A DNA stretch of 64,000 bases from Ceratodon purpureus (GCA_014871385.1 CM026428.1:15220476-15284475); one strand, 5' to 3'. Counted from the stretch's first letter, positions 11,611 to 22,770 are shown. Made by a program: numbers and translations. Notes: a model not told the origin generated them from the sequence alone.

Positions 11611-12330
11611 ACTACATTAGTACATTTTGAAAATGTCATTTTCATATCAACTTAACATTAAAATGACAAGTTGTCAACTCCTTTGTTTTTCCACATATTT
11701 AACTAATATTAGCTTATGCTATTCTCACATGTGATAATAGTACTAACTTGGTACATATGTGTTCAAATGACATGAAAAAAAAATTAAAAATTAAATCAAA
11801 AAATCAAAAAAAATCAAAATGGCGTAAAAGTCTCATAAATATGATATCAAGATGGGACCAAGATGACATGAAAATGATATTTAATAAAATAGGGATAATA
11901 TGGCACAAAAATGATATGAAGATGATTGCAATGAAATTAAAATTAAATTGACATCAAAATGATACTACAATGACATATAACAAAATTATGTTAAAGTGAT
12001 ATTTTATTGACATTGCATTGACATAATAACAACATCAAAATATTATAAGTTAGAATGATATCAAGAAGACACCAAAATGACATGAAATTGACAATAATTA
12101 GATTGACATAAAAATGATATCAAAATAACATGTGCCAGAATGATATCAAGATAGCATAAAATGAATATTAATTTGACATTTTACAAACTTAATTTCATTA
12201 TAACATGTATAAAAATAATATTAAGCTGATATTAGTTGAGTATGTGAAGAATAGATGAGTTGACAACTTGTCATTTTTATATTAAGTTTACATCAAAAGG
12301 ATATTTTCAAATTGTATTGATGTGGTTGCA
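11611..12330. mobile_element. Non-autonomous DNA element with long terminal inverted repeats
   Basis: About 95-100 bp at each end are inverted copies of each other. The core AATGACAAGTTGTCAACTC (left, about 11661) matches its complement at about 12268. Similarity continues through ACTAATATTAGCTTA on the left against its complement near 12220. The interior is a degenerate array of short ATGATATCAAGATGACATG-like units, so it encodes nothing. Long inverted repeats plus a repetitive core suggest a Mutator-like or similar MITE. I could not identify a clear target-site duplication, so the outer limits are approximate. Confidence 0.72.
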
Positions 12331-14030
12331 TAGTATGCAAAATCACAACCATCTAAGGCAAATGTGTAAGGATAGGCAATATAGAAGAAGCAGGTGATGG
12401 ATGTATTTTACAATGTATTTATTTTATTAAATTCAAGATGAAAAATATGAATTAATATTCAAAAATATATATATTTAAAGTTGATTGCTAGCAATAAAAC
12501 AAAAACATTATTTGGGTACATAATATTTTCTCGTTTACTCTTGAAGTAATGCCTTCCTTTGAATTTTACCATCTTTTCAGATTGTTCATCTGCCATTGTT
12601 GGAACAACATTATCTAGTTTTAAACTATTAGGTTTAAACGTTTCTACAAGAGTTCAGATTGGTTTGTTAAATATCGACCTTAATAGACTTCATTCCATTG
12701 TGTTTGTGATCAATACTCCATCCACATAACTCAATTTGGGGTTCTAATATCGTCGAGGTGGAAAAACACTTATCCTGGTCAGTGGTATAATAAATATAAG
12801 ACAAAAAATATGTTGTTTATAACTACTTTCTATAGTTGAATTTTCAAACAACATAAAAAATAATATCAAAAGGATTTTACGCGCTATCAAATTTCTAGGT
12901 TGCCTTACCATGATTACAATTTATCAAGAATAATAGCTTTTAAATAAATATATTTAAATTTGAACAAATAGTGCTAAAATGTTAAATAATTACTATTGAC
13001 ATTTTTGCTTTTCAAGCAATTTTAGATTGAAACCATTCTAGTTTATGGTTTAAATTAACAGCTAAAGCAAACTAAACTATGAGCACCAACTTTATTACAT
13101 GAAGTAAAAGTAAAATTCTCAATCCATTTTATTTTGCGCTCCAATTTTATTTACAAAATGAATTGAATTCTATATTGCATCTGATTTTACTTTAGAAAAC
13201 CGTTTTTACTTTATTAAACGATTTATGTGCTATCAAATGTCTAGGTTGCCTTACCATGATTGCAATTTGCCATGGTTAGGTCTCATTGATTTGATTAAGA
13301 AATTCTAAGTTGTCCTTCCATAATTACAATTCATGAATAAAAATTAAGTTCACTTTCGATTTGGTATTGAAATATTGACAATTATGATTTTATATACCGA
13401 TTTCATTACTATTACAAACTTATAATAATTTTGATTCAACGGTCAAACCAATGCCTAAATCCAATCGTTGGATTGAAGCTTTGATTTAACCTTTGGATCA
13501 AAGCTTCAATTTAATTGTTGAATTGAGACGTAGATCCCATAATCGAATCAAAGTCTTAGTACAACCGTTGGATATAATTTTTTTTTCAATTGTTTGATCT
13601 AAACCTTGATCCAACAATTGGATTGAAGATTCAATTCAATGGTTAAATTTGGATTGGATTCAACCGATGAATCATGATTCTACTTATAAGAATCCAATCA
13701 TTGGATTTATTTTAATTTTTAATATGTATCTCTTATTTCTAAAAACAAAAGGCTACTTGGTATATAAACCTATGTGAACATATCTTTTCATATATTTTTC
13801 TTATTATGAACATTATGTTTCTTTTTATTTGGGTTTGAGTGATATGATAATTTATTTTATTAATTGTTGAGTGGGATTTCAATCTTTTTAAACAATATGA
13901 AGTGTAGGAATGTGAAGAGAGATGGGATGAGAACTTATAGTAAAGTAGAGAACATTGGGGTGAGGAGTAGAAGTAGGTCACTGAAAGGTGGTTCATAAGA
14001 TGGTACAATGAAAAATAAGAGTGGAAAAAC
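12331..14030. other. AT-rich non-coding DNA with dispersed short repeats
   Basis: No gene is visible. A roughly 40-bp direct repeat is found at about 12887-12928 and 13229-13270 (sharing TCTAGGTTGCCTTACCATGA). The stretch at 13430-13710 is a degenerate palindromic patchwork of CAACGGTTGGAT-like and complementary motifs. Confidence 0.5.
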
Positions 14031-14070
14031 TTCATCTCATGGAGAGAAGTAGACTACATGAGAAATTGAA

Positions 14071-15345
14071 GCATTGTTGGACGCATATGAATACAATTAT
14101 GTCAAATCGGAGAGACCTAACCTTGGCAAATTGCAATGGGAGTATTATGCAAACAAGGCGAATAATAGACCTAGAAGGCTCCAAAATGCATTTCTTTGAG
14201 GTGCTAAACAATGCAAAACCAAGATGGATACTTTGCGAGCGCAATGTAAGAATTTGAAGATCAAAAAGGCGAGGAATGATTCAAGTTCCACATAATGGCC
14301 CAGTACTTTGCAGCTATTGAATAGGATGTTGGGGACCAACCCTAAGTCTACTGGTTTTGATAGAAATTGTGATGGAAAGAAAAAAGTTTCACAGTTGGGC
14401 AAAGATCTAATTGAAGATCCTTTTGAATTGGTGGATGAAAAGAAGGGAAAAAAATAAACAAAAGATGGAGTAACTGAACAACAAATCAATCAACTCAAAA
14501 GAAAGTTCAATGATGGTAAGTTTAGACTTTTTGAAAAAACTTGTTTGAAGCAAAATCAAAAAGCTCTTTATACTTCATTTAAATAAGAAAATAATAAAAT
14601 GGAATTGGAAAGAGCAAGACAAAAGATGTACATGAAGCTTTGGTAATTGCAGTTGTGGAAACTAAAGAGAGGAGAAGAAACCAAAAGATGAAGACAATAA
14701 TCGAAGTGGAGGAACCAAAAAGCAAAAGAAACTAGAAGATGAAGAGAATAATAGAAGTTGGGGTCGAGATCTAGATGAATCTAATGCAATATGGTGGATA
14801 AAAAAATATCAATTGCAATGGAAGCATAAAGATGAATTAAAGCAACCAAGTGAATGATTGGGAGATGAACATATAAATGAGGCCATGGACATTTTGTGGT
14901 ACTCAAAATTAAGCCACAAAGGATTGAGCCTACCGTTTATTCTATTGAGTAGAGAGAAAGTGTCACACTTCTATGTTTACAACAATTATATGTAAGAGGA
15001 AATCGTTGAGCTCTTGCTTATATAAACCCTCACATACATTGTCATACGTTATATGATTCAGCAAGGTGCATGTCAATTTATGGAACTGAAGATGATAAAG
15101 CGCTATTGCAAATGGCCATTGATGTAGCAACAATTCGCATGGAATGAGCTAATGTACAACAACAATTAGATGGTTCATCTTGTGGTCTATATGTTATTGT
15201 GTATGCTCTTGATATTGTTGATGTTATAGACCCTAGAAGAATTAATTATATTGAACTAGAAATGATGACACATTTCTTGTTTTGTTTGAATGGAGTCATG
15301 TTAAAACCCTTTTCAAGATATGCTAAAATGGATACTAAAGTATGA
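14071..15345 (+). pseudogene. Decayed trihelix-like / Ulp1 (C48) protease-like gene
   Basis: The first part (14071 to about 14440) translates in one frame to a trihelix/MADF-like DNA-binding segment: ALLDAYEYNYV, then NKANNRPRR, KQCKTKMDTLRAQCK and MLGTNPKSTG, which match the conserved spacing of trihelix proteins. A charged coiled-coil-like stretch follows (KMELERARQKM near 14600). The last part (about 14765-15345) is a Ulp1/C48 peptidase: LGDEHINEAMDILW, YDSARCMSIYG, and the active-site segment QQQLDGSSCGLYVIVYA, with the catalytic Cys codon at 15181. Several in-frame stops and frame changes show the gene is dead. Known: plant Ulp1-like ORFs occur in host SUMO proteases and in Mutator-like and CACTA transposons. 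Inferred: the two parts, in the same direction and close together, were one transposon-type gene, but they could be two neighbours. Confidence 0.7.
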
Positions 15346-15663
15346 ATGGAGGTTTTATTTATTTATATAAGTATTGAAGTTTTGATTTCTACTTAATATT
15401 ATATGTCTTACTTTGATTTTGTAGCAAAGTCTTTATGGTATTTTTTTATTTCAAATTGTAAACCAAAAAGAAAAAAAGAAAAAATAAATTATTTTGGTTT
15501 TTAATATTTTTCAATGGTGCATTAAAAATATCTAAAACAAATCATGATGTGCGTTCAAGTTCTAACTACACTTCAACTTCTAGCTACACTTCAAGTTCTA
15601 GCCACATCTTTCCACAGTTTGCCGCAAGCACTTCCGGGATATCTAATTATGCTGACATAAAGT

Positions 15664-15960
15664 GTGAACGACTCCAATAGGACACAAGCGGTTGCTTGCT
15701 CTAAAGTTTTCCACGTAGGCATTATCTCATCCATGGCGGAACCTCCTCTTTTCCCTATCTTCCAAGGAAACTCACTGGTAGACAAATTAGCAAAAGCATA
15801 TGTGAAAACTAAATTGCACCTCACACTATCATCTTTACAAAACAAATGCGACAAGGAAGAGATGCGTGGTATATTGCTTTATAAAAGAATCTGGGCAATT
15901 GCAAACTTATACAAGATGATTTCAAATTATCTAAGAGTAGGTTCTCTTCAAAATAAATAA
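15664..15960 (+). other. Open frame with a faint RNase H-like motif
   Basis: A 98-codon open frame whose first codon is not a clear gene start. The segment GNSLVDKLAKAYVKT resembles the GNE.ADxLAK end of retroelement RNase H domains, but catalytic residues upstream are not evident. It may be a small relic of a retroelement or a chance similarity. Confidence 0.2.
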
Positions 15961-18283
15961 AAAATATTTTTTTGATACCCTTAGAATAATACCCCATTTA
16001 CAATTCTCTGTAATGATTTAAAATATGTTATTAACAACCATGTTATTGAATATTTCACATCAAAAAAATAATGAATCATGTATAATATTGGCTAAAGATA
16101 CATAAAAAATCAACCATTTAAAATACATGTACAATTTGAGATAAGATAAGTTCAGTTTCTAGCAATAAGTCTCAAAACCTTCGTATTTTTCTTGAAAATA
16201 TACATATGTATGAAAATAATATTAAAAGAAAATTTGTAAGCAAACCTTGGATTGGTAAATGATACAATTGGATATGTGTATAATATTGTTATACGTGACA
16301 ATAAAGCCAATGTTAATACATTATTCAGATAATTCATCTTTATATATTTTAGTTCATTTCAATAATTTTATACACAAACATAGATTCTTTAAGGATATTA
16401 AAATTGAAGGGCTTTCAAAAAAATATAGTTCCTATTGCTCCAATATGTCAAAAATTTGAATACAAATAGAAAATGATGGACCACAACACAAAAATATCTT
16501 AATTAAAATTCTACTTAATCCAACATTTTGCTTATCAAATTATAAAGACAAAGAGAGACATTTGATAATATCATAGTAAACTTTTACGAACCAGTAAACA
16601 CGAGTCCTATTCATATCTCAATAGGAACAATATTCAATTTTTAATGACATCAATCCACAAAACCTTCAATATAACTCTATATTGTATGATCCAAGAATGT
16701 CCTATGATAATAATCTACCAAATAATACTAAACGTGAATCAAGAAACCTCTTCAACTTCTTTGGTCGATAGTAGTATAAGTTTGCAAATGTATCCAAGAT
16801 CTCGATATAAAATCATGTGGCTTGTTTACTATAACCTAAGTAATTAACATTGCATTCAGTATATCACTAGAAGACTTAATATACAATGTTCCATTAATGA
16901 GGCAACATTTAAGGAATTACCTCAATTATAATTATTTAACTTTATTTCCTAAAATTATTTAATTATTAAAACCACTTCTTAGAGATGAATAAAAAAATTA
17001 AACATCTTTTACGATTGTGAAAGTCTTCCAAGGTAAATTACTAGAATTTTAATTTCTGATGTTGTTTATTCAAAGAATATATATATTTTTTTTATCAAAG
17101 ATTGTGCATAGCAACGCATAGCCCTAGTGGATTAGAGCCTAATGAAATATGCTCCACTTTTTCCTTGTAGGATTCCAAATAAAGTCTCATGGACTCCAAC
17201 CCAACTTTTCCTTAGTGTAAACCCAAAAGCCAAGATTTGGTTTAGACTATGGTGGAGAAGTGCACTGGTCATGAAAAAAAATGCATTTCTAAACTGTGAT
17301 TGGCAAAAAATGCAACTCTTGACCGGAAGGTGTTTATGTGTTTATACTAGGTGAAGACAACAATGGTGGAGGTTTCTCATGGATGATAAAATGACATGGC
17401 CACCTATATGACACCACTCTTGAGGCCAAACAAGAAACTTCTCTTGCGGAGAAGAAGCCCAAGTGAATAAAAAATTATTTTTCAGAAACTGATTTAAACT
17501 ATAGATTCTACCATCAAGAGTTGATCCATGCACCTCGTGCTCAACAAGTCAAGCCTCTTAGGCTCGCGGACCATCACCACCTTTTCTTTATATCCCCACC
17601 TTCTTAGAATTGGATTTATACACTTCCCACTCTGTCTTCTACATGCTGTGATTTTTTTTCAAAGCCATTTTGAAGACTTAGAGTTTATTTTTTGGACATT
17701 TTTATCATGTTTTTTGAAGACATGAGCATGTGAAATACCAATGGTATTGTTCTTATTGATTAGGTGTTGATACATCGCCAAGATTGATAATTGGCAATTT
17801 GGCAATTTTAATTATTTTTGGAATAAAACTGAATATTATATTACCATGAGATGTTTTTTGATTATGGAAAGTGAAAATCAACCAAATTTTTTATAATTCT
17901 TTCACATAATTTGATAATAAAATAATTTTGAAGTTTAGTCAAATTCTCATACATATGCATATTAATTTTTATGAACACAATTCATGTTTAAATCTTTTGA
18001 TACAATGTGAATGTAGAGATTTATGGTTTTTTATCAAAAAAAGACTTCACCATTTGGTGAGCTTCTCTTCAGCGGTACACTTCTCTAGTGAACTTCTTTG
18101 TTAAGCTTCTCCTCTATGTGTTCAAACTACAACCGGTCAAGACTCCTTTTGTAATATTTTATTGCCTTTAATTCTTCTCCGGCACATCCACCATTTGTTT
18201 CATATAACCATGTCTTGGCCAAGCATTCGTGATGGACCAAAGACCTTCTCCACTGTAGTGTAAACTGACCCTAAGTTCCAAGA
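15961..18283. other. AT-rich non-coding DNA
   Basis: Only short, unrecognisable open frames on both strands. No repeat ends, RNA gene or conserved motif stood out. Confidence 0.5.
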
Positions 18284-19514
18284 TTATCTACCAACGAAAA
18301 CACTCCATTTCTTTGCGTTCCGATTGTGTAAAATGGCCCTCAAGTATGGTGGTTTTCTGTTTCCAGCGTCAATGATAGAGCTCTTGGAAAAATCAACTTC
18401 GAAGATGAACACTACCGGTTCCTTCTGACGCTCTGTGTGATGGGTTGCCCACTCTGGAGGACTGGCAGCTGATCTGTTACCGGCCATTCCTGGGCCCATC
18501 GAAAAACTCAATTCCAGAGACAAACGAAGGCTCAAAGTGGCATAATCTGCAGAAAGGAGTCATCAAGGATCATGCTGTTTTTCAATTTTACAAATCATGA
18601 TACTCTCTCCTACCTCTAGAAGCTTCATACCATAAAAGAATAGCAGATTACGTATATATTTTTTCATTTTGGAAAATAAGGTTTGTCTCTCAAAAAATCA
18701 CTTTTTATTTTCGTTTTCTCTAAAAGATTTAAATTAAAAAAAATTGCTAAAATGAATTTATCAAAATCTCGGATTTTTTTGGCTTTTTTTTCAGAATTAT
18801 TTGTGAAAGAACCATGGTTACCGGAGTACAGATAATATACTGTATTTGTTCCAGGAATCTTTCACATACATACAAATTTTTCATACTTCTAAAGTATTTA
18901 GAATATTCTGATGATGGTTATTTACAAGTACGTAAAATAATCTGGAAGTACGTATAAATCTAGCCAGAAGTACGTAGCTAAAATTTGCAAATACAGGAAT
19001 ATTCCTGTGCTCCGGTAACCTTGGAAAGAACCCGCTACCCTACTACGGTGCTGTACTGATTGATGATACAGCACTATGCTAAAATGCAATGTCGTCACTG
19101 CGTTCACATATTCGTAATAAGCGCCGGTTGATACCACTCACAAGAGAACCATGGACAGTGTTTTCAATATTTTCATTCCAAAGCTGATTAATACATTTCA
19201 ATACAAAGTCAGCATCAAAACATAAACTGCATTTCGCAAATTCCACACTTGTCAAAGCACCGACCACTGTAAAATGTAAATAGTATTTATCGATCTATTA
19301 GTTTTTCCGAAATCCTTAAGTTAAATCATTTCACAGCGTTTCCGGAAGAGATATTATCTACTAGATTCATGACACAGCATTTGATGCGCCCGTTAGGAAC
19401 GGCGCTGGCAGTGGGAGGTGTAGACAGGCCAACACGCGGAGACGAGGGATGAAGAACAAGTCGTTCTGATGAGGCGCCGAGCATCCGATCAAGCACCGAC
19501 GCAGATCTGATCAT
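18284..19514 (-). CDS. Unrecognised three-exon gene (model partly inferred)
   Basis: I do not recognise this protein. Three coding-like blocks run in order on the minus strand. Exon 1 starts at an ATG (19512-19514) and gives MIRSASVLDRMLGASSERL, a Ser/Arg-rich leader that could be an organelle-targeting peptide. Exon 2 begins at 19266 after a TTTTACAG acceptor and contains EFAKCSLCFDADFVLKC and NQLWNENIENTVHG. Exon 3 runs 18546-18284 after a TTTCTGCAG acceptor, contains PVVFIFEVDFSKSSIIDAGN and ends KKWSVFVGR-stop. The donors of exons 1 and 2 are not certain: several GT sites keep phase, for example after exon-2 GTG AGT G. The intron between exons 2 and 3 carries a 210-bp MITE. It diverges from the PLDRP1-like gene, with 174 bp between the two ATGs. 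Confidence is limited to there being a gene, not to its exact ends or role. Confidence 0.42.
18814..19023. mobile_element. 210-bp MITE with about 37-bp terminal inverted repeats and 9-bp target duplication
   Basis: The left end GGTTACCGGAGTACAG and the complement of the right end GGTTACCGGAGCACAG match, with similarity extending about 37 bp. GAAAGAACC flanks both sides (18805-18813 and 19024-19032), a 9-bp target duplication typical of Mutator-like elements; an 8-bp hAT duplication is the alternative reading. The interior holds three AAGTACGTA motifs. It sits in the presumed second intron of the minus-strand gene. Confidence 0.85.
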
Positions 19515-19688
19515 CCAAGCAGCCCGTGTTTCGTTACATCACTACAATACACTCTCCACTTCCAAGCTTCAAACTTGTCTCATTTCGTTTCGTGATCACC
19601 AGCATTGACAGAGAGTGCAGCATCGCATTGTGGGTTGTCTAGGTTCTTGTTTGTCTAGGTTCTTGGTTCTGTTCGTGGGTTCGCAGCG
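19515..19688. promoter_or_regulatory. Compact divergent promoter region
   Basis: Only 174 bp separate the start codon of the minus-strand gene from that of the PLDRP1-like gene, so both promoters and leaders must share or overlap this space. A tandem TTGTCTAGGTTCTTG pair at about 19635-19664 lies in the plus-strand leader. I see no clear TATA box. The two-gene interpretation depends on the minus-strand gene being real. Confidence 0.4.
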
Positions 19689-20828
19689 ATGGTGCACAAG
19701 TTTCAGGAGCTCGACAACTACGATGACTACGATCCAGTCCCTTATCAGGGTGGATATGACCAGGAGGCAGTTTACGGATCTGTGAAGCCAGCCGATGAGG
19801 AGTCCGGCTACCGCAGGACCGAGTTCGGTGAAGATGAGGAGGAGCAGGAGGTGGAGTATGGCAGTGAGAGCAACCCATACGGACATGGACCGCCCGGGGC
19901 GCCGATCTCCGGAGGACATCCGCGTCCGGGAGGCGTCTACGGTGGTGGACGCGATCGCACTAGGCCGAGCCCTGATGAGGCTCAGCCCGATGAAGGCGTA
20001 GAGACTGGATACGGCCGCCGCAGGCCTGCGTACGAGGAGCAGGAGGAGTCGGGTTATCGCAAGCCGTCTTACGGCGAGGAGGAGGAGTCTGGGTACCGCA
20101 AGCCGAGACCTACTTATGGTGAGGAGGAATCGGAAGAGTCTGGGTACCGCAAGCAGTCTTACGGCGAGGAGGAGGAATCTGGGTACCGCAAGCCGAGACC
20201 TACTTACGGCGAGGAGGAATCGGAGGAGTCTGGGTACCGCAAGCCGAGACCTACTTACGGCGAGGAGGAATCGGAGGAGTCTGGGTACCGCAAGCCGAGA
20301 CCTGCGTACGGTGAAGAGGAGGAAGGGTATGGTGGTGGATATGGCCGGAAGAAGAGGGACGATGAGGAGGAGGCCCCTGCTGAGGAGGGAGGGTATGGTG
20401 GTGGGTATGGTGGTGGATACGGGAGGAAGAAGTATGGTGAGGAGGAGGGCGAAGAGGGTGGGTATGGCCGGAAGAAGAAGGATGATGATGAGGAGGAAGA
20501 GGGAGGTTACGGTGGTCGTCGCAAGAAGCACGATGATGATGAGGAGGAAGAAGAAGAGGGAGGCTATGGACGTCGTAAGAAGAAAGATGATGACGAGGAG
20601 GAAGAAGAAGAGGGAGGCTACGGACGTCGTAAGAAGAAAGATGACGATGAGGAGGAAGAAGAGGGTGGATACGGTGGTCGTCGTAAGAAGCACGATGATG
20701 ATGAGGAGGAAGAGGGTGGATATGGAGGTCGTCGTAAGAAGCACGATGATGAGGAGGAAGAGGGAGGTTACCGCCCTCGTCGCAACGAAGAGGAGGAACC
20801 CTCTGAGGAGCGCAAAGCATGGTGGTAA
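19689..20828 (+). CDS. PLDRP1-like: PLDRP1-like (At5g39570-like) intrinsically disordered protein
   Basis: A 379-residue, single-exon protein starting at the ATG at 19689. The N-terminus (residues 10-45: YDDYDPVPYQGGYDQEAVYG, then PADEESGYRR) matches the conserved opening of Arabidopsis At5g39570. A middle region (about 117-215) has seven SGYRKP-(RP)-TYGEEE units, and the DNA there is an approximately 48-bp minisatellite. The C-terminal half (215-365) repeats GGYG(G)RRKK(H/K)DDDEEEEE about eight times, alternating basic and acidic blocks. Known: the Arabidopsis protein is a phospholipase D alpha-dependent, phosphorylated, unstructured protein reported to bind phosphatidic acid and RNA in drought responses. 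Inferred: same family and probably the same behaviour. Repeat number may vary between individuals. Long open frames in the other five frames here are shadows of the low-complexity sequence. Confidence 0.87.
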   Translation: MVHKFQELDNYDDYDPVPYQGGYDQEAVYGSVKPADEESGYRRTEFGEDEEEQEVEYGSESNPYGHGPPGAPISGGHPRPGGVYGGGRDRTRPSPDEAQPDEGVETGYGRRRPAYEEQEESGYRKPSYGEEEESGYRKPRPTYGEEESEESGYRKQSYGEEEESGYRKPRPTYGEEESEESGYRKPRPTYGEEESEESGYRKPRPAYGEEEEGYGGGYGRKKRDDEEEAPAEEGGYGGGYGGGYGRKKYGEEEGEEGGYGRKKKDDDEEEEGGYGGRRKKHDDDEEEEEEGGYGRRKKKDDDEEEEEEGGYGRRKKKDDDEEEEEGGYGGRRKKHDDDEEEEGGYGGRRKKHDDEEEEGGYRPRRNEEEEPSEERKAWW

Positions 20829-21706
20829 TCGGTACCTGGCAATGCAGTTTGATGGATCGGTGGGCAGGTCTGTTTCAGGAGGAGAATTGCAGTGCCCTTA
20901 CTGTTTGCCATTGGTATGCCATTCGATGGTATTGTTCGATAACGTTGTATGTATGTCTGTGATGTTATTGAGGTCGGGAAGATAATCCTTGTGCAGTGGA
21001 TATGGATTCTGAACGATTGGTGTGTTCAGACCTAACCGTTTGGTTCCGTGGGTTTTATATAAAATGTCCCCCTTCTGATGTTATAAACTGCCTGTGATCG
21101 TGAGTTCAAATTGTCAAGCTTTGTTCGTATTGTTCTGTGTAGAATTTGACTTGTCTCTTTTGGTGCACAAGTAGATGTTGATGATGTGCGTGCATATGGA
21201 ATCATCTGCATTGATAAGGATTCACCGAATGGAGAGAGGGTGTGTATACGTGAAACATTTTACTATCTCAGATTTAATGCAGTTTTATGAATCTGATCTT
21301 CTGCAGCCGGAATGCATTCTTTTGATTTCTGTATTCAGCATAATTGCTTGAATCTATTTGGCTTAACCTTGAAGTGAATCTTCTGTGTGTGCCGAGCGAT
21401 CTGTTCCGTTGGTGTCTAACTCTCTTGTGGTCGAATTTATAGTGCACCATCAAACGTTTTGAGTAGATTCGAATTCTTAAGTGCTCATCCTGATCGTGAT
21501 CGCTATCACAGCAGTGATTTCCCTGTAAGTTAATGCTGATCCTCGTTAACACGCAATGAAGATTGATCATCTGACCTCCAAAAGTATGGTTGATCAACAC
21601 GTATTTTTAAACAATTTTCAGATTACAAATGTTACCTGCAATTCACATTCAGAGGCATGGATTAAAACACTGAAATTGTAAAAACCATTTCTATGTTTAT
21701 AAATTG
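20829..21706. other. 3' flank of the PLDRP1-like gene
   Basis: Probably contains the 3' untranslated region (T- and G-rich sequence for several hundred bases). No other gene is recognised. Confidence 0.5.
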
Positions 21707-21708
21707 TA

Positions 21709-21884
21709 CTCTCTTTGTCTCACTAAAAAAGCATGATTTGCGAATAATAGCAGATTTAAGGGCAGATCTAAATTTAGAAAAAAGTTGGACAAATTTAGAA
21801 ATAAGTTGTCAAATTTAGAAACCACTCTCTTTTTTTGAGACAGATTGTTTTACCAAACCATGCTCTTTTAGTGCGACGGAGGAG
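21709..21884. mobile_element. Stowaway-type (Tc1/mariner) MITE, 176 bp
   Basis: The left end CTCTCTTTGTCTCACTAAAA and the complement of the right end CTCCTCCGTCGCACTAAAAG are terminal inverted repeats that continue through AGCATG. The right end is close to the canonical Stowaway CTCCCTCCGT. TA dinucleotides flank both ends (21707-21708, 21885-21886), the expected duplication. The interior has three AAATTTAGAAA-like units. Confidence 0.9.
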
Positions 21885-22430
21885 TAAAATGTTAGTGGAA
21901 TGCCTCTAAAACTACCTTAACTATCAGAAAAGATGTTTTGAAACTTGCTGAATATCAATAAGAGTTTAAAGAATTACCATATAATATGTCAAATAAATGT
22001 TTGAATCTACCAAGGCATGAATAAAATAAAGCATAGTCTAAATCCACTTTGTTGCACTGAGGTGGTATACGTCTATTCTATAACATGCATTTTATATTTT
22101 TCCATGTTCAATTGGTTATGGAATGGCTGCCACTTGCCTCCGGGTGATGCTTACAACACCACCAGACTTGAACTACTAACATTAAAATGACATAATATGA
22201 CAAATCTATGTACTTGTCTAATTAGCACTATAATAAATCTTTTGTTGAATAAAATCTAGCCAAAATTAGATGTAGTTCTAATGACCACTTTGAGCTACAC
22301 TCACAAAATGATTGTAATATCTTATTTTACTTGTAAAACTTACAATTTTGAGAACTAGTGAGCATGTAATATATAATGAGAAGCTTGAATTTTAAACCTT
22401 TCTAGCCATACATTGGATGTCTTCTGATTC

Positions 22431-22496
22431 CAAAAAATGTCATTGTATTGAGCAAAAAATGTCATTGTATTGAGCAAAAAATGTCATTGTACTGAG
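22431..22496. repeat. Tandem repeat, 22 bp x 3
   Basis: Three head-to-tail copies of CAAAAAATGTCATTGTATTG plus AG. The third copy differs by one base (TACTG). Confidence 0.95.
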
Positions 22497-22639
22497 CAAA
22501 TGAAGTTATTACAGTCCTATTGCAACTACAATCCCGGTGGTAAAAAAAAGTGCATCTAATTTCAAGTGCAAATTTTCATCAATCAAAGTTCATTCACCAA
22601 TTATAAGATCAAGATCGTCCTATTTGGTGAAGATTAATT

Positions 22640-22770
22640 CATTGACAACCCCTGATGATAAATCTCGACCTCGTCGTAATGACAAGGGCCCTCCAACCGA
22701 GGTTTCCATTGGAGGGGGCAAAAACCCCCTATAATTTACTTGTTAATGAAAACAAATAGAAGAATTTTAA
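22640..22770 (+). repeat. Dispersed repeat, copy 1 (inverted copy at 46.8-47.0 kb)
   Basis: This segment matches the reverse complement of about 46840-46970, including GTAATGACAAGGGCCCTCCA, CATTGGAGGGGGCAAAA and TACTTGTTAATGAAAA. Both copies keep a hairpin (CCCTCCAA paired with TTGGAGGG). It is probably part of an uncharacterised transposable element; I cannot see its ends. Confidence 0.7.

Noticed and set aside
19596-20744. 382-codon minus-strand frame opposite the PLDRP1-like gene
   Set aside because: It is the antisense shadow of GAG/GAT repeats (poly Leu/Ile/Thr). The plus-strand frame has a true ATG and a recognisable conserved N-terminus.
20116-20985. 289-codon plus-strand frame in a second frame of the same gene
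   Set aside because: Low-complexity Arg/Met repeats produced by shifting the repeat frame; no conserved start or domain.
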